Assembly (NCBI GenBank): GCA_947179485.1
Contig: OX359247.1
Span: 31,596,801-31,660,800 of the forward strand
DNA: 64,000 bases
Reading direction: 5' to 3'
Origin: Allacma fusca
Lineage: Eukaryota > Arthropoda > Collembola > Symphypleona > Sminthuridae
The position numbers and the translations under genes were made by a program. The notes beneath the pieces were generated by a model. The model made no database searches, was not told the DNA's origin, and saw nothing but the letters and a program-made list of their open reading frames with translations. Shown one piece after another: positions 54,093-64,000 of this stretch (the first letter of the stretch is position 1; every line of letters starts with the position of its first letter).

Positions 54093-57000
54093 TGCTTTTC
54101 TTCATGTACGTCCTCATGATGTTCCCTTCCCAATAAATAACTCCAGTGAAACTAAAACCGCTTCTGGACAGGAAATGCTGGACTATCTCCTTGACTTACT
54201 ATCTTTTGGTCATATTATTGCCATTGATCAATTTGCTGTTCTCTTTGGATCGAAAAACTATTCCTTCCTTTTACCGGACCTTTGCGTCCCTTCCATATGT
54301 ACTGGTCCCTGTATTCACCGAGCAATTGCCGGCTTGGATGAAGAATCTAGCAAAATGTTAAGTAGGAGTTACTCCCTACCTCTCAAAGGATATCAAACTT
54401 TAGCAACTTTGTTCACAGAGTTTGTAGTGGATGTGAGTGAGTGAAAACTTTTGAGTCAGAGATATTGATACCTGGAGGGAATCACCCGTTGGCGCATTTA
54501 GATTAAGCAGAGAATGTGCTCTTATTTTCACCAGCATTTTCTCCGTGCTTTCACTCCATAAGTAGATAGCTATAAGATTCCCATTCCAAACTGTACTTCT
54601 TCAATTTCTCTACCTTCCCGGTGCTCTTCCTGCAATTTTTACTTTCACCTGGTTAGCATTCCCCAGTGACTTTCTTTTGAGGGATAGGTTTACCTTTCTT
54701 CACAGTCGTACGTGTTACTTTTAATCTCACAGTGCCCCAGTTCTTGCTTTCTTCGTCCAAGGATATTGCAAAACTGAGATATTGAGAAACTCAATTTAGT
54801 ATATAGTTTTGGGTTACACTCATTTTTGTGACTCTTGTAAATTCAGTTGTTGATAGCCCACAGGCACTAGTATTCCTGACTATGAAGCTTGGAGAACGTA
54901 AAATTGGGTTTTGTGTGTATATGTAAACCTCCTTGCTTTAAGTCTAAGGAATGGGAGTTGTGTAGTAGTAAGGCGTCCGACGACATGGCTGGGAGTTAGG
55001 AGTTGTAAATGTGTGACTTTTCTCAAGTATCATCAAATACTCAGTTGAAAGAGTCAGACTTGAAAGAGTGGAAACGAAATTCCATTTTATGAGGAAACTT
55101 TTTCAATTTTATCAGTGTTAATGAGTCTCAACTTTATCTCTTCTTTCGGCTTCCCTTCCCTCTTCAATACTTCCTATAGATATAGAATATACTCTCACAG
55201 GACGCATCTTTCACAGGACGGAGATCGGCAGTGTGTATGGGAGACTCGCTCATAATTACATGCCAGCGTACATCCACATACTAACTCTTACTTTCCCCCA
55301 GTTTTTCAGCCAACTGGCCAGCAGAGCTGGTTCCTAATTACTTTTATTTCCGAACTTGTTGAGAGAAAGTACGGTGTTTTCTGAGGGGGAATGTTTTAGC
55401 TATGGCGCCAAGCGACAAAAAAGTCTCACTTGTTTCTATTTACACTTTCCCTTTCTCCCGGTAATGAAAGTCATAAATGTCATAATAATTGTTGTATCTC
55501 TGGAACAAGGATTTTTGCTCAGTATTCTTGCGAACAAGGCTTGCGAAAACTAAGGATTATACTAGGGGCTTCTTGCTCCAGCGATTCCATGTGAAATTCA
55601 AGAGCAGGATGAATTTACTACATAACTTTCTAATTATTCCTGTAGTTTCCCTCACGATACTTTCTCTCATAACAGGAGAAATCCTCAGTTCCCATTTGCC
55701 TTATCAGGGGAAATAAAAGTGGGAGAAATTCATGTAAATGGGATTTATTTTAGTTATACGCAACTTCTATCTATTTACATTCCCTGGACTTTCTCCATTC
55801 CAAAACAGATCCTGGTTTCCGGAACTACACTCAGTGCTACTACTCTCCCTCTCCTGTCTCCCGCTACTGCTTGGGTGGGGGGCTTGTGTACTCTGTCAAT
55901 ATGAGGGAAACGAGCATCCCCTCCGCAAATGGATAAGGTTAAAACAGAGCGTTCCACATGGCTGATTTCCGGAAGAGGATTTTTTATATATGCTTTCACA
56001 GAGAAAGGAACCGAGAAAAAAAGTGAAATCAAGGATTTTTGAGTCGACGTAACTGTCATTCCAATGTGAAATTCGACAGAGGAGAAGAGTAAAGGGAGAC
56101 AGGGAGAAAGGGAAGGGAAAGAAGTGTGTACTTGTAAATCCAAGTGAGTGAAAAAAGGGGAATTTTTCTATTACGAAAGGAAAAATACGAAAGCTCTGAA
56201 TTTCTCCCTGGGAAATATGTTCGGACCATACAGAATGGCATAGGGTGAATTTTTGGTCATAGGCCTTAATGACGGACGTACATATATGAAAAAGGAGTTT
56301 ATATATAAAATGAGAAAGTCTCTATACAATTTTATACGTAAGAGTGAGACGTTGCCTCAAGGGAAGTCGTTTCACGACAAGTTGTTGCCTTCTTCATCTC
56401 GAAGCAAGTAGCAATTCCTCACAGCATAAATCTTCAAGGGGACTAAACATATCTTTAAGAGGAGATTTCACTTGTGCTGAAAAAGCAGGAGGGAAAACCT
56501 TTAGGTCATCCTAATACTTAAGTTGGCCGGACGGCCATTGTCAGGTTGAGGGTTACACTCATTCCCTCCAATGCAATTTCTCATCTCGTATTTCACGTTT
56601 CCTCTTTCCCTAGCAATTCACCAAGTAAACAAGTCCAGGAGATCATTTCACTTCGAAAAAGAAACCTTAGGCTTTTATTAAGCCCTTTCTCCAACTTTCA
56701 CCGTCCTCCCCTATTTTCCCCCCTGTACACTAAATGCTAAATCATACATATGTCTGCAGTTCCAACCCCAGCAGTACACTTTCTCTTCCTGCGGACGCTC
56801 AACTTTCACTTAAATTATCCACTCATATTTTAAAACCAATGGGTTTCTTCCGTTCATTCCGCACGGCTCCAGGAGCATTTTAGCAAGTGCTTGTTCTTCT
56901 AGGTATTTATTTACTCTTGGAACCTTTCTCCCGGAACATTTTTGAAATTGGGATTTTGTTTGCTCCCAAAACCACAACTATAAATTCTTCCAATATACTG

Positions 57001-57828
57001 CTCTCTTTCGTATTGAGTTGGTTGTTTGGGCCCGAGCGTCCTGTATTCTCATGTTGTAGTATCTAATCATATGTGGTTTCACCAGGGCCCTACTCCTGTG
57101 TGGAGCTCTCCTTTTAGAGGAGTACAATTCTGTGTATGAAGGAATGCAAATATTTGATTTTGTAAATATTTTGAGACTGCGGCATCAGTTTTGCTCTCCT
57201 CGAATATTTGCACACATTCTCTCGGGCTTTTTTGCCCTTTACTCTTATTATTTGTATTTACGTATATATCTGTATAAATGTATTAATGAAGGAAGCTCTT
57301 TGTTCTTTGGTTGTTTAGTTGTGGTCATTGGTCTTGACTTGTGCGGAGCAGGAAACCGGTAATAAAATCAGGGATCGCCCCTGTTTGCTCTCATATGTGG
57401 TTTTACTCCAAACTGTTTGATTCCATGGGTTTATATATACGTATTCATGTCCACAGACTGTAGGTCACGCGTGGCTATACGTGCAGTTTTTCACAATGTC
57501 AATTCATGGACGTATACTTGTGAGTCTCGTTCGTAAACATGGGAAATAACTGTCCTTAACTTCTCCAAGGGGATGATTATGTACGTGTGTAGCTTATAAT
57601 TCTATCCATAGGTGGGTTGTTGTGGGGTTGTCTCTACTGCTAGTGCTGAGTCTTGTGAGTACGTGTCTAGCTGAGAGTATGCACGTATGTACATACATGT
57701 CTATATACACATGTATGTTTGATAAAGAGAGAGAGAGAGAGAAAAAAACAACAGACTTTTGTAATCATGTTTGCAAAGTAAGCATAAAGTCAAGCTCTGA
57801 CTATGGTTTTTTTTTGTCGACAGAGAAA

Positions 57829-57847
57829 AGAGAGAGAGAGAGAGAGA
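57829..57847. repeat. (GA)n run close to the exon 4 acceptor
   Basis: Nine AG units end about 50 bases before the acceptor at 57897. They lie upstream of the pyrimidine-rich tract TTTTTCTCATATTTTGCTTTCAG and could affect exon recognition; length variation here would be worth noting. Confidence 0.85.
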
Positions 57848-57897
57848 AAATTTGAAATCGAATTTTTGATGAGATTTTTCTCATATTTTGCTTTCAG

Positions 57898-58180
57898 GTC
57901 GGCTCACTCTTGCTTGCACGAGTGACGCATCTTGAGTCCGCTTGGCAATCCGATGACGACTCCGCAAGTTCCTCGGATGGTTCGAACATGCAAATCTCAC
58001 CGGGACGAACACACCGTCATAGCACAGCCTCCTCAACTCATACCACCACCTCCTCCATCAACAATAACAGTCCCAATAATGTCTACAACTCACCCATCTT
58101 TAACTCCGAGTTTGATCTTACCCTTGATGATCGCAGTATCCTCGCTGCCATCCGACAACTCAACTTTATCCAAATGAAAC
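57898..58180 (+). CDS. Trim9: TRIM9 coding exon 4 (COS box with Ser/Thr/Asn-rich linker)
   Basis: The exon encodes residues 402-495. It begins VGSLLLARVTHLESAW, matching the family VGSMLINRV segment, and ends FDLTLDDRSILAAIRQLNF then IQMK, matching the family end of the COS box, a two-helix module that binds microtubules in class I TRIM proteins. Between the helices lies an acidic then Ser/Thr/His/Asn-rich linker (about 418-470) that is longer than the one I recall from Drosophila. The acceptor is TTTCAG at 57897. The donor is AAAC|GTAAGT at 58181, leaving phase 1 (283 nt). If the donor is ignored, the frame runs 26 more codons to a TAG at 58258-58260. Confidence 0.93.
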
Positions 58181-59727
58181 GTAAGTTTTTCCACTCGGAA
58201 CTTTCCAGCTCGAGTATACAACCCGAAGTAACTAAGCTTTCACCTGTAGGGACAGAGTAGCTCTTGTGAAAGCAGAATATTTAATGTTGTAGCAATCTGC
58301 TTTGAATTTTTAATTTGCAATTTCATCCCAAAATTTTTTATCGTGCTTGCATGTACGCATGTAATAATGTGTAACCATGTATCTCCAGGTACTTACCACA
58401 TTGCTGATAGTAAATCCCATCTTTACATTCGCAGGACCATGTATTGCGAAATTCCTTAAAATATCTACTTTAGCATGCTATTATATAGAGGCATAATATA
58501 AACTACGATAATTATACATACGTGGGGAAAGGTAACTGCCCCTAATGTGGATGTTGGACAACGGGGCTCTAAAATTGCTCAAATTCAGCTTCACATTTCA
58601 ATTTGAAATTACATTTTTAAGCTTGCATGTAAATTTGCATGTGAAGAAACATTGTGTTTTTACTTAACGTACGCATGTACTGTTTACTTTCTCCCTGGAA
58701 AAACTTGGGCTGAAAGAGTATAGTGGAGTTGAGTACGAACGTGTAGTATACCTCTGGTTATGTAAATGCATAGGGGTAGATGTGTAGGTTACACGTATCT
58801 ACCTATAGGTCCCGTAGTCAATGTCATGAATGTATATTTTTTCTTATCAACTCAACTTTGGCATTCTCCGGGAGAAATGCTGGTCGTAATGGCTTTCCCC
58901 ATTATTTATGCATGAAGTGGGAGATGGGGCAGGAAGGGAGAATCTACCGTTCTGATTCATTTCTCTCTCTCTCTCTCTATCTACCATAACAACAACAAGT
59001 ATTTACAATAAGAGCGTTTTTTCTCCCTGAAATATCATTTGCACACTTTCGCATAGGTATAGGTATAGACACTCCGTAAAAATTTATATTTTCAAAAAAC
59101 ATGTGATTTTTCATCATTTTCCAAAACCGCATGTTCCATTGCATGTAAATTTGTTAGCACGGGGATTTACATAGGATCAGCGTATGATTTGCATGCTTGT
59201 ATGTATGTATGTAGATAGATAGATAAATGCAAAAGGCGTGTAAACAGTCAATGGGAATTTTTATTTATAGTTGTAGAAATTGGTGCAGGAACATATGTAT
59301 GTATGGACTCTCGCTGCTTTTTATTATTCTAAAAGAATTGCACTAATGGAGTGCCTGCCAATACAAACACAGATTGCATGTCAAGCCTTGTTTGCTCAGT
59401 GTTGTTACCTCGTCCCAGCTTGTGAATAATTTAGTGAGTAATTGCTTTATGGTCGGAGTTGCACTCTTGTCTGCTACATGCTCTTTGTTAGTCAAATAAA
59501 TAAATATGTATGTCTTCACATGTTATTAGGATTTCCTCTGAGCTTTCTTTCTCCTAGTAAGGCTTAGGCATGCTTGATACTCTATTTACAGTTGACTAAT
59601 GGAACCATCTATATTTCACGTACTAATATCTACATTCCTATGTGATGTCCCTCAAAAATCCTGATACTTACATGTGTGTTTTTGACTAATGCAAAGTACT
59701 CATAATCCTTTCCTCTTTTAATTAAAG
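58181..59727 (+). other. Trim9: TRIM9 intron 4, 1.5 kb
   Basis: GTAAGT at 58181 to TTAAAG at 59727. It contains a short CT run near 58962-58980 and ATGT/AGAT repeats near 59200-59224. No other gene is supported. The acceptor has a usable pyrimidine tract (CCTTTCCTCTTTTAATTAAAG). Confidence 0.8.
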
Positions 59728-59760
59728 CTGCTAAGGATGGCGAGGAAAGGAAACCAGCAG
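59728..59760 (+). CDS. Trim9: TRIM9 coding micro-exon 5 (33 nt)
   Basis: This 33-nt exon lies between AAAG at 59727 and GTAGTC at 59761. Joined to the phase-1 end of exon 4 (C+CT), it encodes PAKDGEERKPA plus the first base of the next codon. This lines up with the AVKDGDER segment that follows FIQMR in Drosophila TRIM9 as I recall it, so the exon is supported by protein order and splice sites. It is phase 1 at both ends, so skipping it keeps frame. It leads into the fibronectin III domain, whose exon is not in the window. The donor GTAGTC is less canonical than GTAAGT. Confidence 0.8.
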
Positions 59761-61585
59761 GTAGTCCCACAAAACTTTGCTTTCTCCTTATGTAAATGTA
59801 TATATTGTCACGTCATTAACACCCATACATAAGCATGCAAGCGTCATAAAATTTGGGAGAAATGTCCATTTCAGAAAATTACAAATGAAATTCTAAAAGT
59901 TAAAGCCAACTTTCCCCAAGCAGGATAGGGAACTGGGAGGAGAAACTAAAACAGCGTAATCCTCCCTTCTAAAGTTGTTAAAGCTCGTTATGCGTGTGTG
60001 CACATTTCGCAAAACAATTCGCATATTTTAGGGTGCAATTTGGATCTTTTTGTGAGTTTGGTGCTCCGACGGATTTGAGCATCAAGTTGGAGCAATTAGG
60101 TGAAAGTATGTACAAAGAGAAAGTGAAACATTACAAGACAAGATATAGTGTTTCAAAAAAAAGAGGGAAGGGAAAGTAACGAATCTCTCGTGAGTTTTGA
60201 GAGAAACGGACAAATTAAAAGATTCATGGAGAGGAACTGCGATAACGAGGAATAGGACCAAAGGGAATAACAATTTATTCTCCGAGAGACATACATTCAG
60301 GCAGTCAAGAGTGAAGATGATGATGATGATGACTCCAGTATATAGAGACATTACATGTAGAACTTTGTACCTACATATACAATTCTTCCCTGAAAACCCA
60401 ACTCTTGGAGCTTTGGAGGGAAAAAAATGCTGGGAGAGTTTGTATCAAAGTATGAAACTTCACCGTCTTAGATTTCTCTCCTTTCCCTCAGGATTTGAGC
60501 CTTCTTAATTTCCAGCCCTTCAATGCGTCTGTATCTTCCTCCTGGCGTGTATCTTACACTCACTCAGAACTATACCGGGGTAGAAACTCTAAGATTCATC
60601 AGTTGCAGTAAATGTTACATTTTTTGTTGGGTTCTATTGTATGGAAGTTCATTTTATTTGGACGGAAATAAAGTGGTGTTTATAGTACACTATCCGAAAC
60701 TCAATTAGGCTGTTACAGTGCACAATTGAGGATGTAATTATTGCAGTTGTCAACTGGTGGCAAAAATCACAGGGAGTTTTTGGGGTAAACACTTTCCCCC
60801 TGTTTTGAGAGAGCCGGAGGGAATGGGAGTTGCATTCTGAGGAGATGCAGATTTGGGAGTAAAATCCAGGGACTAACGGCTCCATCCCGTTGTACTCACA
60901 ATGACAGTGCTTGGAGTCAACGCTAATTGAATAATTGGGCTTGTTTCCCTGTCAAAGATAATGGATTAATGATGCTGTCGAGGAAGACAGGGAAGGCTTC
61001 ATTTCCATAATTTATTGTCTCCCCTGTCTCTATGATCTCAGCTGTTTTTTAAGCCAGTTTACTTTTTAAATCAGTCCCTTCACTTTGGGAGCAGTCCTTA
61101 ATCCTTCTAGAGAAAGAGATGTTCTGGATTCTTTAAAGCTGCGCCCAAGGCAGGGAGAATGATTGAAGCTACACATTACTTCCTCACTACTTACAAAGAT
61201 ATCTATGCTTTGGACAGGGTCCTTTTTGGCGACAGTACACTATAAATACAATTGTAAGTACTAGAATCAAGTAACATTTGTAAACGTACGCCATCCCATG
61301 TGTGGAGCAAGTAATTAAATGGAACCATTTGTCCAGTGCAGCTGTGGAGGGAGAGAAACTAAGTGAAGGCTGGGAGTGAAAGTGAAATGGGGAAAATGTG
61401 GAGAAAGTAGCGTTGAGTTTTTAGTAAAAACAATGTAAAGTGAAAGTAGGGCCAAGGAAATGTCAAATGTTTGTTAATTTATCGGACTTTATTTAAAATT
61501 CAGCAAGTTTCTTACACACTCCAGTCTCACCGAACGGAGAAACTCTTTGAAGTTTGTTATCAGATAAATTCTATGTTCTAAAGTT

Positions 61586-61610
61586 TTCTCTCTCTCTCTC
61601 TCTTTCTCTC
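61586..61610. repeat. (CT)n microsatellite
   Basis: About 12 CT units with one interruption in intron 5. Confidence 0.9.
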
Positions 61611-63808
61611 CCCCATCCCTCCCTCCATCTCTTTCCCTCCCCTCTCGTGGAACCCTCCTCACCTCCTTAACCAACAAGCGGACAAATGTTCGGAGGAATA
61701 ATGAGGTAGACATAGATACATGGATCCCACTGCAGCATTTCTTATTCTCCAAGTATTCCTTTAGATGAGACCACACCTCTTATGTATACTTTTATATGTA
61801 TATAAATGCAGAGACTTTGTACACTCCCCCCTCGCATGTGTTTGCATTGGCACAGAAAGAGAGAGAGAGAGCGCGGCAGCACCCTTCTCAATCATCACGT
61901 ACATATTATGAGCCAAATGAAGACATGTTTCGCTCTATTTGCATTTCTCATTAGACTCTCCATGATTACACTCGTGTTGCTGTAATTCTCCAGACTTGAT
62001 GTCTGCTGTATCTAGTGCATACACAGAGCTCTGGAAATGAACCCTGTATCAATACGTTGTCGAGCATAACCTCTGTGAGTGGAGGCTTGTGTACATTACA
62101 TGCACACTGTAGCCTGCAATTTATCCAAATTTGTAAGAAAGGGACTTAAAAGGGGAAGATGATACAGTGTGTTCCACTCCTTTCCTCAAAATTTACTTGG
62201 TTTTACTTGGTTTCCCTTCTTGGCGTGCTCCAGAGAAAGTATAGGGCCTTAGCAGTGACTGTACGATTCGATTCATTAGATTTTCATAATTGGATTATTT
62301 ATTTCACAAGAACGTCTTGTGTAACAACTCAGCCCCTTTTTATGTCTGGATGCAAGTTTCGAGGAGAGTCTGCCTTTAAAATCCAAGGTGGCTTTTCGGA
62401 AGGTGCTATAAGCAAAGGAGAAATTTTCGGTTAAGGAGCAAGTGCATCTACAAATGTATAGGTACAGTTGATGTACTCACGTGATATAAAATCTTGGCTA
62501 CTGAAATGTACATATTAGAAGTAGTTAAATTTGTTAATATCATAATAAGCTTTATGACGGGTTTTACTTCCAGTGCTATGCAAGTTCACTTGTGGCGACG
62601 TGGGCGAACTTTCCCGTTGCTCTTGCTTCTTAGCCGACGATATGTATCATTTGATATTTATGCAACAATTCCTCAACTACTCACATATTTTGGATGGGAA
62701 TTGCTTGTATATTTTGGTATATATAAAATTAGGGAGCGAGGGCTGAGTGACAAGGAGGTGATGACAATCGGATTTGAAGTGAGGCACATCGAATTTGATT
62801 TCACATTCATCATCATCCTTCATAAGCGAAGAGCGGTTAAAGAGATTCAGAAGAGAGAGAGAGAGAGAGAGAGAGGAGCAAATTCATATTTTAGAAGCCA
62901 AATCATGTAGTCTGAAGGAGATAGAGTTAGAGAAGCACAAAACGCAATTGAACCGTTGACAGGTTTTGTCACCCACACGAACATTACTCATGCTATTCAA
63001 ACCCAAGATGATTTCTCAGTTTAGGCTCCAGCCGGAGTTTTGCATGTGAAGTAGATGACGATGTCACTAATCGCTCCCACATTCTGTCAGCTCCTAGGAA
63101 AGCTCCCTGTCACCTCTGCAAATTTTTGTGGTTCGAGAGTTTTTCCACTATAATAAACGTAGTATTTGCAACACAAAAAAAAATACAGAAAATGTAGCCC
63201 ACAATTTTATATGTCAGTGTAATCTGAGCCCCCGCCCTACATTATATTAACGTCACGGTTCGTATAACGAAACGCACGTAATAAAAGCCATTATGTAAAC
63301 AGACCAAGTTTAAGGAATAGTATTACAACAAATGTTCCGCTCGGGGTTACTAAGTGTAATGCTTAAACCATTTATTGGGAAACGTATGCACATGTTTGGA
63401 GAAAACTTGCATACGAGGAGATATCCTTGTAGCATACACCTCACTAAGAAGCTCTAAATTCAAGTCACTTCTATTTCACCATCCTGGAATGAATATATAG
63501 CTCCTAGACAAATTCCATTACGAACATGAATTCCTACAGGATGACTGTCGGTTCATTTGATTACAAGAGCAATTTGCGGAGGAAACCCTTGAAACGGACA
63601 CTTTGAGTAAATAAAGAAAGCTGGAGCAATAATCGTTATAGCTTTGCTCTCATTCCTTCTCCTTCATGAGGAGGAGGAGTACAGGAGTAGTTAGTCTGGC
63701 TGGCTGTCACTGCACTTGCAGTTAACATTTGTCACCTCCTCAGAACCTCCTCAGGTTGAGGAGCTCCAGGGAAAGGGAGAAAGAGACTCTTGAGAATTAT
63801 CGCTCTCA

Positions 63809-63839
63809 CCACGCTTCCCTTGCGTTACTCTGCACTTAT
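63809..63839 (+). repeat. 31-bp dispersed motif, copy D
   Basis: This matches copy C at 27 of 31 positions, with a perfect core TGCGTTACTCTGCA. It is in intron 5, 24 kb from copy C, in the same orientation. Confidence 0.7.
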
Positions 63840-64000
63840 GCTACACATCCAGTATAAATTCCAACGACAGTTCTCATCCCCATTGTCAATGGTAGTTGGT
63901 ACTTCCCATACTCCTACGCTTTTCTCGAGGTTCCCAAAAGGTCTCATGTGGTAATGCATGTACAAAACCACGCAAGAGCTATTTTCTTCCCATATGGACT

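Larger units (their letters stand above)
52892..57897 (+). other. Trim9: TRIM9 intron 3, 5.0 kb
   Basis: GTTCAT at 52892 to TTTCAG at 57897. No nested gene is supported; the 113-codon frame at 53221-53562 and the 122-codon minus-strand frame at 55775-56143 show no domain. CT-rich tracts lie at about 53671-53717 and 54051-54092, and GA runs near 57727-57743 and just before the acceptor. Confidence 0.8.
59761..64000 (+). other. Trim9: TRIM9 intron 5, start only
   Basis: From the donor at 59761 to the window edge no frame resembles the fibronectin III or SPRY parts of TRIM9, so the next exon lies outside. Open frames such as 62494-62910 (138 codons, hydrophobic then GA-repeat-derived ER repeats) show no known domain. 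The stretch holds a (GAT)n run at 60316-60332, a (CT)n run at 61586-61610, a (GA)n run near 62850-62874 and the fourth copy of the 31-bp motif. Confidence 0.75.

Noticed and set aside
57932-58177. 81-codon plus-strand frame overlapping exon 4
   Set aside because: It is in another frame than the COS-box protein and consists of Pro/Thr/Ser runs from low-complexity sequence.
62494-62910. 138-codon frame with a hydrophobic N-terminal half
   Set aside because: The end is a translated GA microsatellite (ER repeats) and the hydrophobic part matches no membrane family I know; it does not resemble the missing fibronectin III or SPRY domains.

Overview
This is eukaryotic, animal nuclear DNA dominated by one plus-strand gene. 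It is the 5' part of an invertebrate TRIM9 orthologue (a class I TRIM/RBCC E3 ubiquitin ligase; the C. elegans relative is MADD-2). Five coding exons can be placed by protein similarity and GT-AG splice sites: 6882-7754, 46485-46580, 52658-52891, 57898-58180 and a 33-nt micro-exon at 59728-59760. Spliced together they give 506 complete codons: split RING, B-box 1, B-box 2, coiled coil and COS box. The fibronectin III and SPRY parts of TRIM9 are not visible and should lie beyond position 64000. The protein most resembles arthropod TRIM9 as I remember it from Drosophila. Large introns and many CT/GA microsatellites fit an arthropod with a fairly large genome (crustacean or hexapod), but the species cannot be fixed from the sequence.

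Layout. 1-6881 is AT-rich 5' flank. It holds a nested pair of non-autonomous DNA transposons at 1477-2969: a hAT-like element of 929 bp with a perfect 8-bp target duplication sits inside an older terminal-inverted-repeat element built of ~30-bp direct repeats. A possible retroelement 3'-end relic lies near 3971-4027. Just before the start codon are an 11-C tract, an 8-bp repeat run and a three-codon upstream ORF. 6882-7754 is exon 1, coding RING and both B-boxes. 7755-46484 is a 38.7-kb first intron, almost 60% of the window, with no convincing nested gene but many microsatellites and short dispersed motifs. 46485-59760 holds exons 2-5 and introns of 6.1, 5.0 and 1.5 kb. 59761-64000 is the start of the next intron.

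The most interesting non-coding signals are the nested transposons, a ~31-bp motif present four times in the same orientation (22368, 22520, 39976, 63809), the minimal uORF, and a recurrent 9-mer (GGAGAAAGT/ACTTTCTCC) enriched around exons 2-5. The most interesting coding signals are a His-rich insertion within the RING, a DSG phosphodegron-like motif, a long Ser/Thr/Asn linker inside the COS region, and the in-frame micro-exon. I saw no prokaryotic system, CRISPR array, rRNA or intact tRNA.
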